Shown here: piece by piece, positions 8,837 to 19,684 of the stretch
How positions within the stretch are numbered: position 1 is the stretch's first letter
Layout of the letters: each line of letters begins with the position of its first letter
DNA from: Thermoplasmata archaeon
GTDB lineage: Archaea > Thermoplasmatota > Thermoplasmata > Lutacidiplasmatales > UBA184
Reading direction: 5' to 3'
Length of the DNA stretch: 64,000 nt
Assembly: GCA_021798415.1 (NCBI GenBank)
Contig: JAJZGO010000001.1
Location: forward strand, 1-64,000
Program-made: the position numbers and the translations under genes
Notes under the pieces: model-generated
Told to the model about the DNA's origin: nothing
What the model saw: only the letters and a program-made list of their open reading frames with translations
The model's database searches: none

Positions 8837-9979
8837 CTACGCCCCTCCCGCCGCGATGAGGTCGGCGGTCGGCCGGTGGCGGACGGTCCCGTCCGCCGTG
8901 AGCAGGCTCGCCGCGAGGATCTCGTCGGAATAGTCGGTGACGAGAGTTCCCTCCTTCGTGAGGAGGAGCGTGAGGAACGACTGGAGGTTCTTCGCGAACA
9001 TCTGGCTCGCGTGGAACGGCAGCTGGCTCGGGACGTTGAGCGGTCCCGAGATCGTGACCCCGTGTACGACGACCTCCTCGCCCGGCCGCGTGAGCACGCA
9101 GTTGCCGCCCGTCTCGGCGGCGAGGTCGACGATGACGGCGCCGGGCCGCATCGCGGCGACCATCTCCTCGCGGACGAGGATCGGCGCCTTGCGGCCGGGG
9201 ATGGCCGCGGTCGTGATGACGATGTCCGCCTCCGCGACGGCCTTGGCGACCATCGCCGCCTCTTGCTGCTTCTCCGCGTCGGTGAGCTCTCGGGCGTAGC
9301 CGCCCGCCCCCTCGGCGTTGATCGCGAGCTCGAGGAACTTCGCTCCCAGGCTGCGGACCTGCTCGCCCGCGGCCCGACGGACGTCGTACCCCTCCACGAG
9401 CGCGCCGAGCCGGCGGGCGGTCGCGATCGCCATGAGGCCGGCGACGCCCGCCCCGAGCACGAGGACCTTCGCGGGGCGGATCGTCCCCGCCGCCGTCGTG
9501 AGCATCGGTAGGAACTTCGGGCAGAGCCCGGCGCCGATGAGCGTCGCCCGGTAGCCGGCGACCGTCGCCTGGGAGCTCAGGACGTCCATGCTCTGCGCCC
9601 GGGTGATCCGGGGCAAAAGCTCGAGCGCGAACGCGGTCACGCGGGCGTCCCGCATCTTCGCGACGCGGTCGAGGTTGCGGGAGGCGTTCATCAACGCCAC
9701 GACCACCGTCCCCGGGCCCATCGGGCCGACCTCGTCGGGCGTGGGCGGCTGGACCTTGAGGACGGCGTGCGCCGACCCGAAGAGGGTCGCGCGGTTCGCT
9801 TCGATCGTCGCGCCCGCCTCCCGGTAGCCGTCGTCCGGGAATCCCGCGGGCACTCCCGCCCCCGTTTCGACCGACACGGAGGCCCCGGCCTTGACGAGCG
9901 CCCGGACGACTTCGGGTACGAGCGCGACCCGGCGTTCACCCGCGGTGCTCTCCCGAGGGACCGAGATTCGGACCGACAT
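8837..9979 (-). CDS. pntAA: NAD(P) transhydrogenase subunit alpha part 1 (NAD-binding)
   Basis: A 380-residue soluble subunit (domain dI) related to alanine dehydrogenase. It begins VRISVPRESTAGERRVALVPE and has the NAD-binding Rossmann motif VLVLGAGVAGLMAIATARRLGA (shown in part) and the catalytic-loop segment RAQSMDVLSSQA. It binds NADH and passes hydride to the dIII domain of PntB. First gene of the operon pntAA-pntAB-pntB; a TATA-like box is at 10009-10018. The length is standard. Confidence 0.95.
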   Translation of the reverse strand: MSVRISVPRESTAGERRVALVPEVVRALVKAGASVSVETGAGVPAGFPDDGYREAGATIEANRATLFGSAHAVLKVQPPTPDEVGPMGPGTVVVALMNASRNLDRVAKMRDARVTAFALELLPRITRAQSMDVLSSQATVAGYRATLIGAGLCPKFLPMLTTAAGTIRPAKVLVLGAGVAGLMAIATARRLGALVEGYDVRRAAGEQVRSLGAKFLELAINAEGAGGYARELTDAEKQQEAAMVAKAVAEADIVITTAAIPGRKAPILVREEMVAAMRPGAVIVDLAAETGGNCVLTRPGEEVVVHGVTISGPLNVPSQLPFHASQMFAKNLQSFLTLLLTKEGTLVTDYSDEILAASLLTADGTVRHRPTADLIAAGGA

Positions 9980-10008
9980 GCGAGGTCGGCGGGCGCGACC
10001 CGGGACGA

Positions 10009-10018
10009 GATTATAACC
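10009..10018 (-). promoter_or_regulatory. TATA-like box of the pnt operon
   Basis: Minus strand GGTTATAATC lies about 30-39 nt before the ATG of pntAA, which predicts a leader of roughly 10 nt. Confidence 0.5.
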
Positions 10019-10155
10019 TAAACCGCGGCCAAGCGAGACCGCGTCGCTCCCGCGCGCGCGAACGGGTCCGCGGCGCGCGCGGAACGGCAGCGATATACCC
10101 TCGAGGCGCCCGTGGGCGGCCGCGTCCTTCGACCCCGGGCCGCAGGCAGGCGAGC

Positions 10156-11367
10156 ATGAGCGACCGGTTCGACCTCGTCGTCGTCGGCGGGGGGATCGTC
10201 GGCCTCGCGAGCGCCCGCGCGATCCATCGCCGCGACCCCCGACTCTCGGTCGCCGTGCTCGAAAAGGAACCGGCGGTCGGCCTCCACCAGACGGGGCACA
10301 ACAGCGGCGTCGTGCACTCGGGCGTCTACTACCGGCCCGGCTCGCTGAAGGCGCGGCTCTGCCACGACGGCCGGGCCGCGTTGCTCGACTTCGCGGCGGC
10401 CGAGGGGGTCCCGAGCCGGACGGTCGGCAAATTGATCGTCGCCGCGCGTCCGGCGGAGCTCGGGGTGCTCGACGAGCTCCACCGTCGCGCCCGGGCGAAC
10501 GAAGTCGACGGAGTGGCTCGGCTCGGCGCGGCCGAACTCCTCGGGCGGCTTCCCGGCGTCGCCGGGCTCGGTGCGCTCCACGTTCCGAGCGCGGCGATCA
10601 TCGACTTTGGCGCGGTCGCCCGACGCCTTGCGGAACGGCTGGCGGCGGACGGCGTCGCGGTCCTCGTCGGCCGCGCGCTCCGCTCGGCCCGTCCGACCGC
10701 GGCGGGCTGGCGGCTCGAAACGGGGTCCGGCGAGGTCGTCGCCGGCTACGTCGTCAACTGCGCCGGCCTCCATTCCGACCTCGTCGCCCGGCTCATGGGG
10801 ACGGATCCCCCGGTCTCGATCGTGCCGTTCCGCGGGGACTTCTACCGACTCTCCGACCGGCTTCGCGACCGCATCCCCACGCTCGTCTACCCCGTGCCGG
10901 ATCCCCGGCTCCCGTTCCTCGGGGTCCACCTGACGCCCACGATCTCCGGCGGGCTGCTCGCCGGCCCCAACGCCACCCTCGCGTTCACGCGCGAAGGCTA
11001 CCGTCGCGGCCAGTGGGACCCGGCCGAGGTCGCACGCCAGCTCGCGTTCCCCGGGACGATCGGCCTCGCCCGCCGGTACGGCCGGTTCGCGGCCGGCGAG
11101 TGGTTCAAGTCGTGGAGCCCCGCGGAGTACCTCGCCGCGATCCGGTCGGTGTGGCCGTCGGCGACCGCCGGCGACCTCGGCCCGCGCACGAGCGGGGTCC
11201 GTGCCCAGGCGGTGCGTCGTGACGGGCGTCTCGAGGACGACTTCGTCTTCGTCCGGTCCGACCGGGCCCTCCACGTACTGAACGCCCCGTCGCCGGCGGC
11301 GACCGCCGCGTTCGCGATCGCGGAGGAGGTCGCGGACGCCGCCGGCGTCGGGGGGGGCGCGCGGTGA
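10156..11367 (+). CDS. lhgO: L-2-hydroxyglutarate oxidase/dehydrogenase
   Basis: A 403-residue FAD protein of the DAO superfamily. It has the N-terminal dinucleotide motif VVGGGIVGLASARAI (residues 8-22), the family text QTGHNSGVVHSGVYYRPGS and the C-terminal FAD-binding region. LhgO oxidises L-2-hydroxyglutarate to 2-oxoglutarate and passes electrons to the membrane quinone pool. The length fits the family. The stop overlaps the GTG start of the next gene by 4 bp. A TATA-like GATATACC lies near 10091-10098. Confidence 0.88.
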   Translation: MSDRFDLVVVGGGIVGLASARAIHRRDPRLSVAVLEKEPAVGLHQTGHNSGVVHSGVYYRPGSLKARLCHDGRAALLDFAAAEGVPSRTVGKLIVAARPAELGVLDELHRRARANEVDGVARLGAAELLGRLPGVAGLGALHVPSAAIIDFGAVARRLAERLAADGVAVLVGRALRSARPTAAGWRLETGSGEVVAGYVVNCAGLHSDLVARLMGTDPPVSIVPFRGDFYRLSDRLRDRIPTLVYPVPDPRLPFLGVHLTPTISGGLLAGPNATLAFTREGYRRGQWDPAEVARQLAFPGTIGLARRYGRFAAGEWFKSWSPAEYLAAIRSVWPSATAGDLGPRTSGVRAQAVRRDGRLEDDFVFVRSDRALHVLNAPSPAATAAFAIAEEVADAAGVGGGAR

Positions 11368-12344
11368 CGCGGCACGGCGCGGAGCGAACGCTCATCAGGC
11401 CGCGGACCGTCGACCCGCGCATGAAAGGGACCCGTGCGCGGGGGCCGGCGAAGCCCGGGCTCGACCGGGTCATCGAAGGGGATGCGCGCCAGGTCCTCGA
11501 CCTCCTCCCGAAGGAATCGGTCCACCTCGCGGTGACGAGCCCGCCGTACAACGTCAAGATCCCCTACCTCGGCTACCACGACGACCTCCCGCCCGACGCC
11601 TACCTCGCGTGGCTGAAGGAGGTCTGGCGGTCGCTCTACCGCGTCCTCGTGCCGGGCGGCCGGTTCGTCCTCAACGTCGCGCCGACGTCGATCCGGGACT
11701 TCCGACCGATCCACCACGACCTCTCGCGCGACCTGCGGGAGCTGGGCTACATCATGCGCACGGAGATCATCTGGTACAAGCAGACGATGGGACGGCGCAC
11801 GGCGTGGGGGAGCTGGAAGAGCCCCTCGAACCCGCACATCGTGCCGTCGTGGGAGTACGTCCTCGTCTTCTCGAAGGGGCAGTGGAAGCTCCCCGGGGAC
11901 CCGGCGGCGGTCGACATCACCGCCCGCGAGTTCGAGAAGTTCTCCGACGGCTTTTGGGCGATCCCGCCCGAGCGACGGCGGAAGGGGCACCCGGCGCCGT
12001 TCCCCGAGGAGCTGATCGAGCGCATCGTGAAGTTCTACAGCTACCGGGGGAACGTCGTCCTCGACATGTTCGGGGGAACGGGAACGGTCGCGGCGGTCGC
12101 CCGACGGCTCGGCCGCCACTACCTCCACATCGACACTTCGCCCGAGTACTGCACGCTCGCGACCGAGCGCGTTCGTGCGGTCACCCCACCGGCCGACGCG
12201 TGGATCCCTCCGCCCGACTCGCGCCCGGCGCGTCGGCGACGCTCCGAGGACGCCCCCGCCGCCGCTCAGCTGTCGCGCCGCGTCGGCCGCCGCTCCGCGA
12301 CCGACCTCGCGAGCGAGGGGACGAGCGCGTTCACCGTCGCGTAG
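11364..12344 (+). CDS. Site-specific DNA methyltransferase (beta class, N4-C or N6-A)
   Basis: A 326-residue protein. Catalytic motif IV TSPPYN (near residue 58) comes first and the SAM motif DMFGGTGTVAA (near 235) follows, the order of beta-class amino-methyltransferases such as CcrM and many N4-cytosine enzymes. No restriction nuclease or specificity subunit is nearby, so it is likely a solitary methylase. The start is GTG at 11364, coupled to lhgO; ATG at 11421 is an alternative. The 3' end overlaps the convergent glycosyltransferase by 79 bp. Confidence 0.85.
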   Translation: MTRHGAERTLIRPRTVDPRMKGTRARGPAKPGLDRVIEGDARQVLDLLPKESVHLAVTSPPYNVKIPYLGYHDDLPPDAYLAWLKEVWRSLYRVLVPGGRFVLNVAPTSIRDFRPIHHDLSRDLRELGYIMRTEIIWYKQTMGRRTAWGSWKSPSNPHIVPSWEYVLVFSKGQWKLPGDPAAVDITAREFEKFSDGFWAIPPERRRKGHPAPFPEELIERIVKFYSYRGNVVLDMFGGTGTVAAVARRLGRHYLHIDTSPEYCTLATERVRAVTPPADAWIPPPDSRPARRRRSEDAPAAAQLSRRVGRRSATDLASEGTSAFTVA

Positions 12345-13303
12345 ATCGGGGCCGCCCAGACGTCGAGCGTCCACCTCCGCTCCGCCGGATGGCGGGCCAG
12401 AAAGCGGAGGTACTCCACCGCCCGACGCGCGGCCGCTCCGCGCCCGTCGCCGCGGACGATCCCCTCGACAAGCGAGCCCGAACGATAGAGCCGGTCGTAG
12501 TGGTCGGCCTCGCGTCCGAGCCAGGACGAGAGCCCGACGTCGCCGCGGGAGCGGGCGAACGCGGCGAGGTCGCGGTTCGACGCCTCGGCGTGGCGCAGCC
12601 AGCCGACCCGGTGGGTGACGTTGCCGCCGTAGTAGCGGAAGCGGGTGAGCCGGCGGTCGTCGAGGTACATCGCCCCCGGGCCGAGAGCCCCGAGGACGTA
12701 GAGCGCGAGGTCCGGGAGCTGCGTCCGCGCGAACGCTTCGCCGAACGCCCCCTCGAGGAGCTCCCGCCGGACGACCATCGTGCTCGAGTTGAAGCCGGCG
12801 TTCACCCCAGCGGTGGCGTACCGCACGACGCCCGACTTCGCTCCGGGCCCAAGGAGCACGGGACCCGACGCGTCGAACGACGCGTCGCGCTCGTGGGCGC
12901 GCCAGCGCTCGACCGGGACCGGGGAACCGCCGTCGTCGATCACGCGCACCCGGTTGCGGTAGAACCCCACCTCGGGGCGCGCGCGGGCGACCTTGAGGAC
13001 CTCTTCGAGCCGGTCCGGCTCGAACTCGTCGTCGTCGTCCAGGAACGCGACGAGAGGGGCGCGGGTCCGACCGACGGCCCTCAGGAGCCACGGTCCGATG
13101 CGGGGGTCGTCGTCGAGAAGGGTGGGAACCGCGTCGCGCGCGAGCTCGGCGTCGATCTCGGCGTCGTCGAAGTTCTTGGTGACGAGGAGCTCGAAGCGCT
13201 CGCGGGCGAGGGTCTGGGCGAGGACGGACCGTACGGCCCGGACGAGATACGGCCGGCGGCCGTAGGCCCCGACGATGACCGCGACCTCGGGAGGACCCGA
13301 CAC
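12266..13303 (-). CDS. Glycosyltransferase family 2
   Basis: A 345-residue protein with the GT-A fold start VAVIVGAYGRRPYLVRAVRSV and the metal-binding acidic run FLDDDDEFEPD (near residue 95), which coordinates the nucleotide-sugar donor. No membrane segment is clear. The acceptor and sugar are unknown. It follows the exonuclease gene on the same strand with an 11-bp gap. Its last 26 codons overlap the end of the DNA methyltransferase on the opposite strand. Confidence 0.85.
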   Translation of the reverse strand: MSGPPEVAVIVGAYGRRPYLVRAVRSVLAQTLARERFELLVTKNFDDAEIDAELARDAVPTLLDDDPRIGPWLLRAVGRTRAPLVAFLDDDDEFEPDRLEEVLKVARARPEVGFYRNRVRVIDDGGSPVPVERWRAHERDASFDASGPVLLGPGAKSGVVRYATAGVNAGFNSSTMVVRRELLEGAFGEAFARTQLPDLALYVLGALGPGAMYLDDRRLTRFRYYGGNVTHRVGWLRHAEASNRDLAAFARSRGDVGLSSWLGREADHYDRLYRSGSLVEGIVRGDGRGAAARRAVEYLRFLARHPAERRWTLDVWAAPIYATVNALVPSLARSVAERRPTRRDS

Positions 13304-13314
13304 GGGCGTCCCCT

Positions 13315-14130
13315 CTAGCGCGGCGGAAGGAGGGCCGGGGAGGGTCCGGCCGGTCCCACCGAGCGGTCCCCGGGCGGCGCGCGCGGCGGCCTGAGGCGGC
13401 GCTCGAGCTCGTCGACCGCGAGCCCGAGGAGCGGCTCGAGGTTCACCGTATCCGCGCGGTTGTACTTCACGAGCCGCTCGAGCGCCCCCGAGTTGCCGCG
13501 CCGGTACTCCTGCCAGAGTCGGACCGCGTCGAGGCCGTGGATCCCCTCGACGCCCGAGCGATCCCCGATGCCGAGACGCTGCTCGATCCGCTTGAGCCCA
13601 CCCGAGTGCCCGAGCCGGTAGAGGACGAACCGGAGGTCGATATGGACGGGCGGAGGCTCGAGCTCGGGAAACCGCACGCGCAGGAAGGGAACGTCGAACC
13701 GGCTCCCGTTGAAGGTGACGAGGAGGGAGTAGCGGCGCAGGTACGCGGGGAGCTCCTCGAGGTCCTCGCCGGCCACGAAGGAGCGTGTGCCGAGCGAGCC
13801 GTGGACGGTGACGACGGTGACGATGCCCTCGAACGGCGACAGGCCGGTCGTCTCGATGTCGAGGAACGCGGTCTCCCGCCCGAACTCGGGGTAGAGCCGC
13901 CAGTGCTCCCGGTCCGGGAGACGGTGTCCGAAGTAGGCGGCGTCGCGGCCGGTGAACGCGCTCTCGCTCGAGGCGACCTCGCGCTCGAGGTGCCGGAGCC
14001 CCGCGCCCGTGAGCCCGAGCGCCTCGGGGCGGTCGACGAGCTCGCGCCAGTCGCCGACGCCGGCCCGCCAGAGGTCGGCTTCGGTCACCGGGCCGATCCC
14101 CGAGAAGTGGAGGAACGTCGCGCGCAGCAC
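13315..14130 (-). CDS. Predicted RNase H-fold 3'-5' exonuclease (YprB/COG3359-like)
   Basis: A 271-residue protein. Exonuclease motifs are visible in order: FLDIETTGLS (Exo I, near residue 91), TFNGSRFDVPF (Exo II) and YNRADTVN (Exo III, ending in Asp). This is the DEDD arrangement of the RNase_H_2 family. An N-terminal helical region with the phrase FSGIGPVTEADLW resembles a helix-hairpin-helix segment. A DNA or RNA trimming role is likely; the exact substrate is unknown. Confidence 0.8.
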   Translation of the reverse strand: MLRATFLHFSGIGPVTEADLWRAGVGDWRELVDRPEALGLTGAGLRHLEREVASSESAFTGRDAAYFGHRLPDREHWRLYPEFGRETAFLDIETTGLSPFEGIVTVVTVHGSLGTRSFVAGEDLEELPAYLRRYSLLVTFNGSRFDVPFLRVRFPELEPPPVHIDLRFVLYRLGHSGGLKRIEQRLGIGDRSGVEGIHGLDAVRLWQEYRRGNSGALERLVKYNRADTVNLEPLLGLAVDELERRLRPPRAPPGDRSVGPAGPSPALLPPR

Positions 14131-14181
14131 GTGGGGGGCGACGGGCCGGCGGCCTTTAGCCTTCGCGCGCTCGCCCGGGCG

Positions 14182-14562
14182 CTACGGCCGGGGGTCCGCC
14201 GACTCGACGGCGAGCGGGGCGATCGGGGCGACGAGCGTCTTCACGGCGGCCCAGAACTCCGCGACCTTGTCGGACGGCAGCCGACCCCGGTAGAGCGGCG
14301 CGCGGCACTCGGCCTCGAGGAGGCCCGGGTCCTCGCTGTCCCAGACGAGCCGGACGACGAACTCGTCGTGCTCCTCCTCGAAGGCGAAGACGCGGCGCCG
14401 GGGATCGGTCGGGACGGGGTTCGGCACGAGGAACTCGAGGGGTGGGTCGGGCGGCGGGGCGATCCCCGGGATCAACGTGAGCGGCGCCGGGCGCTCCGGA
14501 AGCTCGAGGCGGATCCAGGCGACGACGGGCCAGCGGCTCTTCGGGACGCCGAGCGACGGCAC
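14182..14562 (-). CDS. Hypothetical protein
   Basis: A 126-residue protein that I do not recognise. It is proline-rich in the first half (PPPDPPLEFLVPNPVP) and has an acidic middle (FAFEEEHDEFVVRLVWDSEDPGLLEAE). No membrane segment or metal motif is clear. It is on the same strand as the exonuclease, 51 bp upstream, and may be in one transcript with it. Codon use matches the neighbours. Confidence 0.5.
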   Translation of the reverse strand: MPSLGVPKSRWPVVAWIRLELPERPAPLTLIPGIAPPPDPPLEFLVPNPVPTDPRRRVFAFEEEHDEFVVRLVWDSEDPGLLEAECRAPLYRGRLPSDKVAEFWAAVKTLVAPIAPLAVESADPRP

Positions 14563-14630
14563 GTCCCGTCCGAGCCACCGGACGGGAAAACCCCGTCGGG
14601 CCTACCGGCTCGCCGCGATTCCTTCTGGGG

Positions 14631-14644
14631 AAATAAAAAAAGAA
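14631..14644 (-). terminator. T-rich terminator of the 23S rRNA unit
   Basis: On the minus strand the run TTCTTTTTTTATTT follows directly after the 3' half of the 23S processing stem. T-runs are the usual termination signal of archaeal RNA polymerase. Confidence 0.6.
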
Positions 14645-14645
14645 C

Positions 14646-14663
14646 CACACGCGTTCTGCTTAA

Positions 14664-14674
<11 letters not shown>
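14646..14674 (-). other. 3' half of the pre-23S rRNA processing stem
   Basis: CAGAACGCGTGTG (minus strand, bases 14658-14646) pairs perfectly over 13 bp with the 5' half at 17652-17640. Inside it, TAAG (14662-14659) can pair with CTTG, and an inner helix follows with the 5' half, leaving the 4-nt bulge CAGT at 14666-14663. This is a relaxed bulge-helix-bulge, the substrate of the archaeal splicing endonuclease. Confidence 0.7.
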
Positions 14675-17638
<2,964 letters not shown>

Positions 17639-17784
17639 CCAGAACGCGTGTGATCGGCGTCATCGGCCCCCTCACCGGCACGGCGAAGGGACCCTCGCCC
17701 TTCCCCGGAGAGGCCAAGGCCTCTGCGGGTGCATGTGCCGACCGAACAGCTGCGCCGTGGCGCGGCTCCTGTGCGAGCGCGGGG

Positions 17785-17795
17785 CCTTATTTAAC
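17785..17795 (-). promoter_or_regulatory. TATA box of the 23S rRNA gene
   Basis: Minus strand GTTAAATAAGG stands out in GC-rich surroundings, about 130-145 nt before the processing stem. Transcription would start near 17762. Confidence 0.6.
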
Positions 17796-17869
17796 GCCTG
17801 CGAGCCGGAGGTCGGGTCCGTTCGCCCCGAACCGGCCGAGGGCCGGTCGCCGCCGGCGGCCGAGCGCGC

Positions 17870-18661
17870 TCAGGACCGGTGGGCCGTCGACAGGAACGAC
17901 TGACGGTGGTGCGGCCCCTCGTAGCGCGCGGCGGCGAACCGGCAGAGCCCCATCGCGTTCGCCTCGCAGCCTCCGCAGTTGCGCTCGGCCGGTACCGGCG
18001 CCCGGACCGTGTCCGCACGAACTTGGCCGAGCGCGACCTTGAGCCAGCGCTCCTCCGCGTCGTCGTACGGGATCTCGACCCAGCCTTCCCGGCTCCCGTC
18101 GCCCACGGAATCGCCGTAGAGGACGATGCCGAACGGCGGTCGTCGCCCGAAGGCCGCGTGGACGAGCCGACACTCGGCGATCGCCTGGACCGTGTCGAAC
18201 AGTCGTCCGTGCGCCTCGTGGTAGCCCACGAAGAGGTGCGTCGCCTTGTATTCGACCGGCACGAGGCTTCCGTCGGCTCGCTGGATGATGAGGTCGGGCC
18301 GGCCCGAGAGCCCGAGCTCGGCATCGATGAGGTTCCCGTGGCCGTTAGAGAACCGGGGGTCGAGGCGGACCCGCTCGGGCGGGAAGAGCATCGGTAGGTC
18401 GTCCTCGCCCGGATCCTCGTAGATCAGCTGGTCGTGGTCCGAGAGGTCGAGGCGCCCCTCGTTGACCCCCACGCGACCGAGAGGAGGGGCGAACAGGGGG
18501 GAGTGTCGCAGCGGCACGACGCTCGTCGGCACCGGGGCGCCGACCGGGGCCGGGCGGCCTCGCTCCTTCGACAGTTCCATTTCGTGCGGGCAGCGGAAGT
18601 ACGTGACGAGGTCGTGGGGCGTCAGGTGCTCGGGGACGGCGACCGCGGTGGGGCTCATCAT
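17870..18661 (-). CDS. Cas4/Dna2-like PD-(D/E)XK nuclease
   Basis: A 263-residue protein with the Cas4/Dna2 layout: an N-terminal Cys (TYFRCPHEMELS, near residue 23), the nuclease core with Asp in LSGRPDLI and E-x-K in VPVEYKAT, and a C-terminal trio of cysteines in NCGGCEANAMGLCRF. Together the four Cys would hold a 4Fe-4S cluster. Such enzymes are single-strand DNA exonucleases. No CRISPR array or other cas gene is in the window, so this is a solo copy, probably for repair or element-related work (inference). The start is ATG at 18661; an overlapping second ATG follows. Confidence 0.75.
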   Translation of the reverse strand: MMSPTAVAVPEHLTPHDLVTYFRCPHEMELSKERGRPAPVGAPVPTSVVPLRHSPLFAPPLGRVGVNEGRLDLSDHDQLIYEDPGEDDLPMLFPPERVRLDPRFSNGHGNLIDAELGLSGRPDLIIQRADGSLVPVEYKATHLFVGYHEAHGRLFDTVQAIAECRLVHAAFGRRPPFGIVLYGDSVGDGSREGWVEIPYDDAEERWLKVALGQVRADTVRAPVPAERNCGGCEANAMGLCRFAAARYEGPHHRQSFLSTAHRS

Positions 18662-18750
18662 GGCCCGCGCGTCGAACTCCCGGGCTATGAAGGTAGGGCT
18701 CGAAGGGCAGGCGGGGTTCCCGCGGGACCCGGGGCCCGTCGGCCGAGGGC

Positions 18751-19647
18751 CTACGCGAAGGACCGTCGCAGCGATGCGCGAGCGGGTTCGGGCAGGCCGG
18801 ACCGTCCCAGGAGCGCCTCGAGCAGCTCGCGGTCGACCCCGAGGCGCCCGACGAGCTCGGTCAGGGCCGGCACGCGGTCCGACCGCCCCTTCTCCGCGGC
18901 GCGCACGAGAGCGTACTCGGGGCGTGTCACGCGGACCGTCGCTCCGCGAAACGGTACCGGTGTGAGGCGAGGGGTCCCGCTCCGTGCGTCCCACTCGTCG
19001 AACGCCCGCGGGGGCCCGGGTTCGATCGGGACCGCCCACTCGACCCGGACCCCATCCTGGAACGTCCCTACGAACGCGCGGGCGCCGTGGACGATCCCCC
19101 TCACGGGCCAGTCGGTCGGGGCCACGGGCTCGATGAGGTACTCGGCGAGCAGCGCACCTAGGCGGTCGACCCCGTCGCGCGAGGTGCCGAGGTCGATGTC
19201 GTGCGGCGCGACCGGGGCACCGAGCAGCCACGCCGCGGTCGAGCCGCCGACGTACCAGGCGACCCCGCCCTCTGCGAGCGGGGCCGCGACCCGATCGACC
19301 AGCTCCTCGAGACCGCGGCGGATCGGCACCGTTCGCTGCGCATAGACCTGGTCGACCATCGTCTCGAGCACGAACCGCATCCGGTTGTACGCCCGTCGGA
19401 CCGCCGGTCCGTCGGCGAACGGGAGGAGGAAGCGACGGTGCCAGCACCGGGGACCTCCGAACATGCAGGGGGAGGGTGGGTGGACGAAACCGAAGACGTC
19501 GAGCGGCCCCTTCGATGGTCCGCCGGCGTCGGACCCGCCTTCCTGGGCGTGGAAAGTGAACGTCGTCGGTTCGCCGTCGTGCTCGACCGAGAGCTGGTGG
19601 AGGAAACCTCCGCCGAGGTCGGGTCCCGAGAGCATCTCGGTGGTCAC
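18751..19647 (-). CDS. Nucleotidyltransferase-fold protein
   Basis: A 298-residue protein. The central part (about 130-150) reads WYVGGSTAAWLLGA then PHDIDLGTS, the GG(S)...DxD pattern of the polymerase-beta nucleotidyltransferase superfamily, in the style of minimal nucleotidyltransferases and aminoglycoside adenylyltransferase relatives. The first 85 residues are unlike the family and contain Cys/His residues (CMFGGPRCWHRRF). Substrate unknown. GTG at 19647 is the start taken; ATG at 19635 is possible. It lies 89 bp upstream of the Cas4-like gene on the same strand. Confidence 0.65.
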   Translation of the reverse strand: MTTEMLSGPDLGGGFLHQLSVEHDGEPTTFTFHAQEGGSDAGGPSKGPLDVFGFVHPPSPCMFGGPRCWHRRFLLPFADGPAVRRAYNRMRFVLETMVDQVYAQRTVPIRRGLEELVDRVAAPLAEGGVAWYVGGSTAAWLLGAPVAPHDIDLGTSRDGVDRLGALLAEYLIEPVAPTDWPVRGIVHGARAFVGTFQDGVRVEWAVPIEPGPPRAFDEWDARSGTPRLTPVPFRGATVRVTRPEYALVRAAEKGRSDRVPALTELVGRLGVDRELLEALLGRSGLPEPARASLRRSFA

Positions 19648-19684
19648 GGTCCCTCCGCGCCGCCGCGGACCGCCCCGCCGACCC

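Noticed and set aside
17870..18661. CRISPR-Cas system suggested by the Cas4-like protein
   Set aside because: No repeat-spacer array and no other cas gene found in the window; solo Cas4-like nucleases are common.
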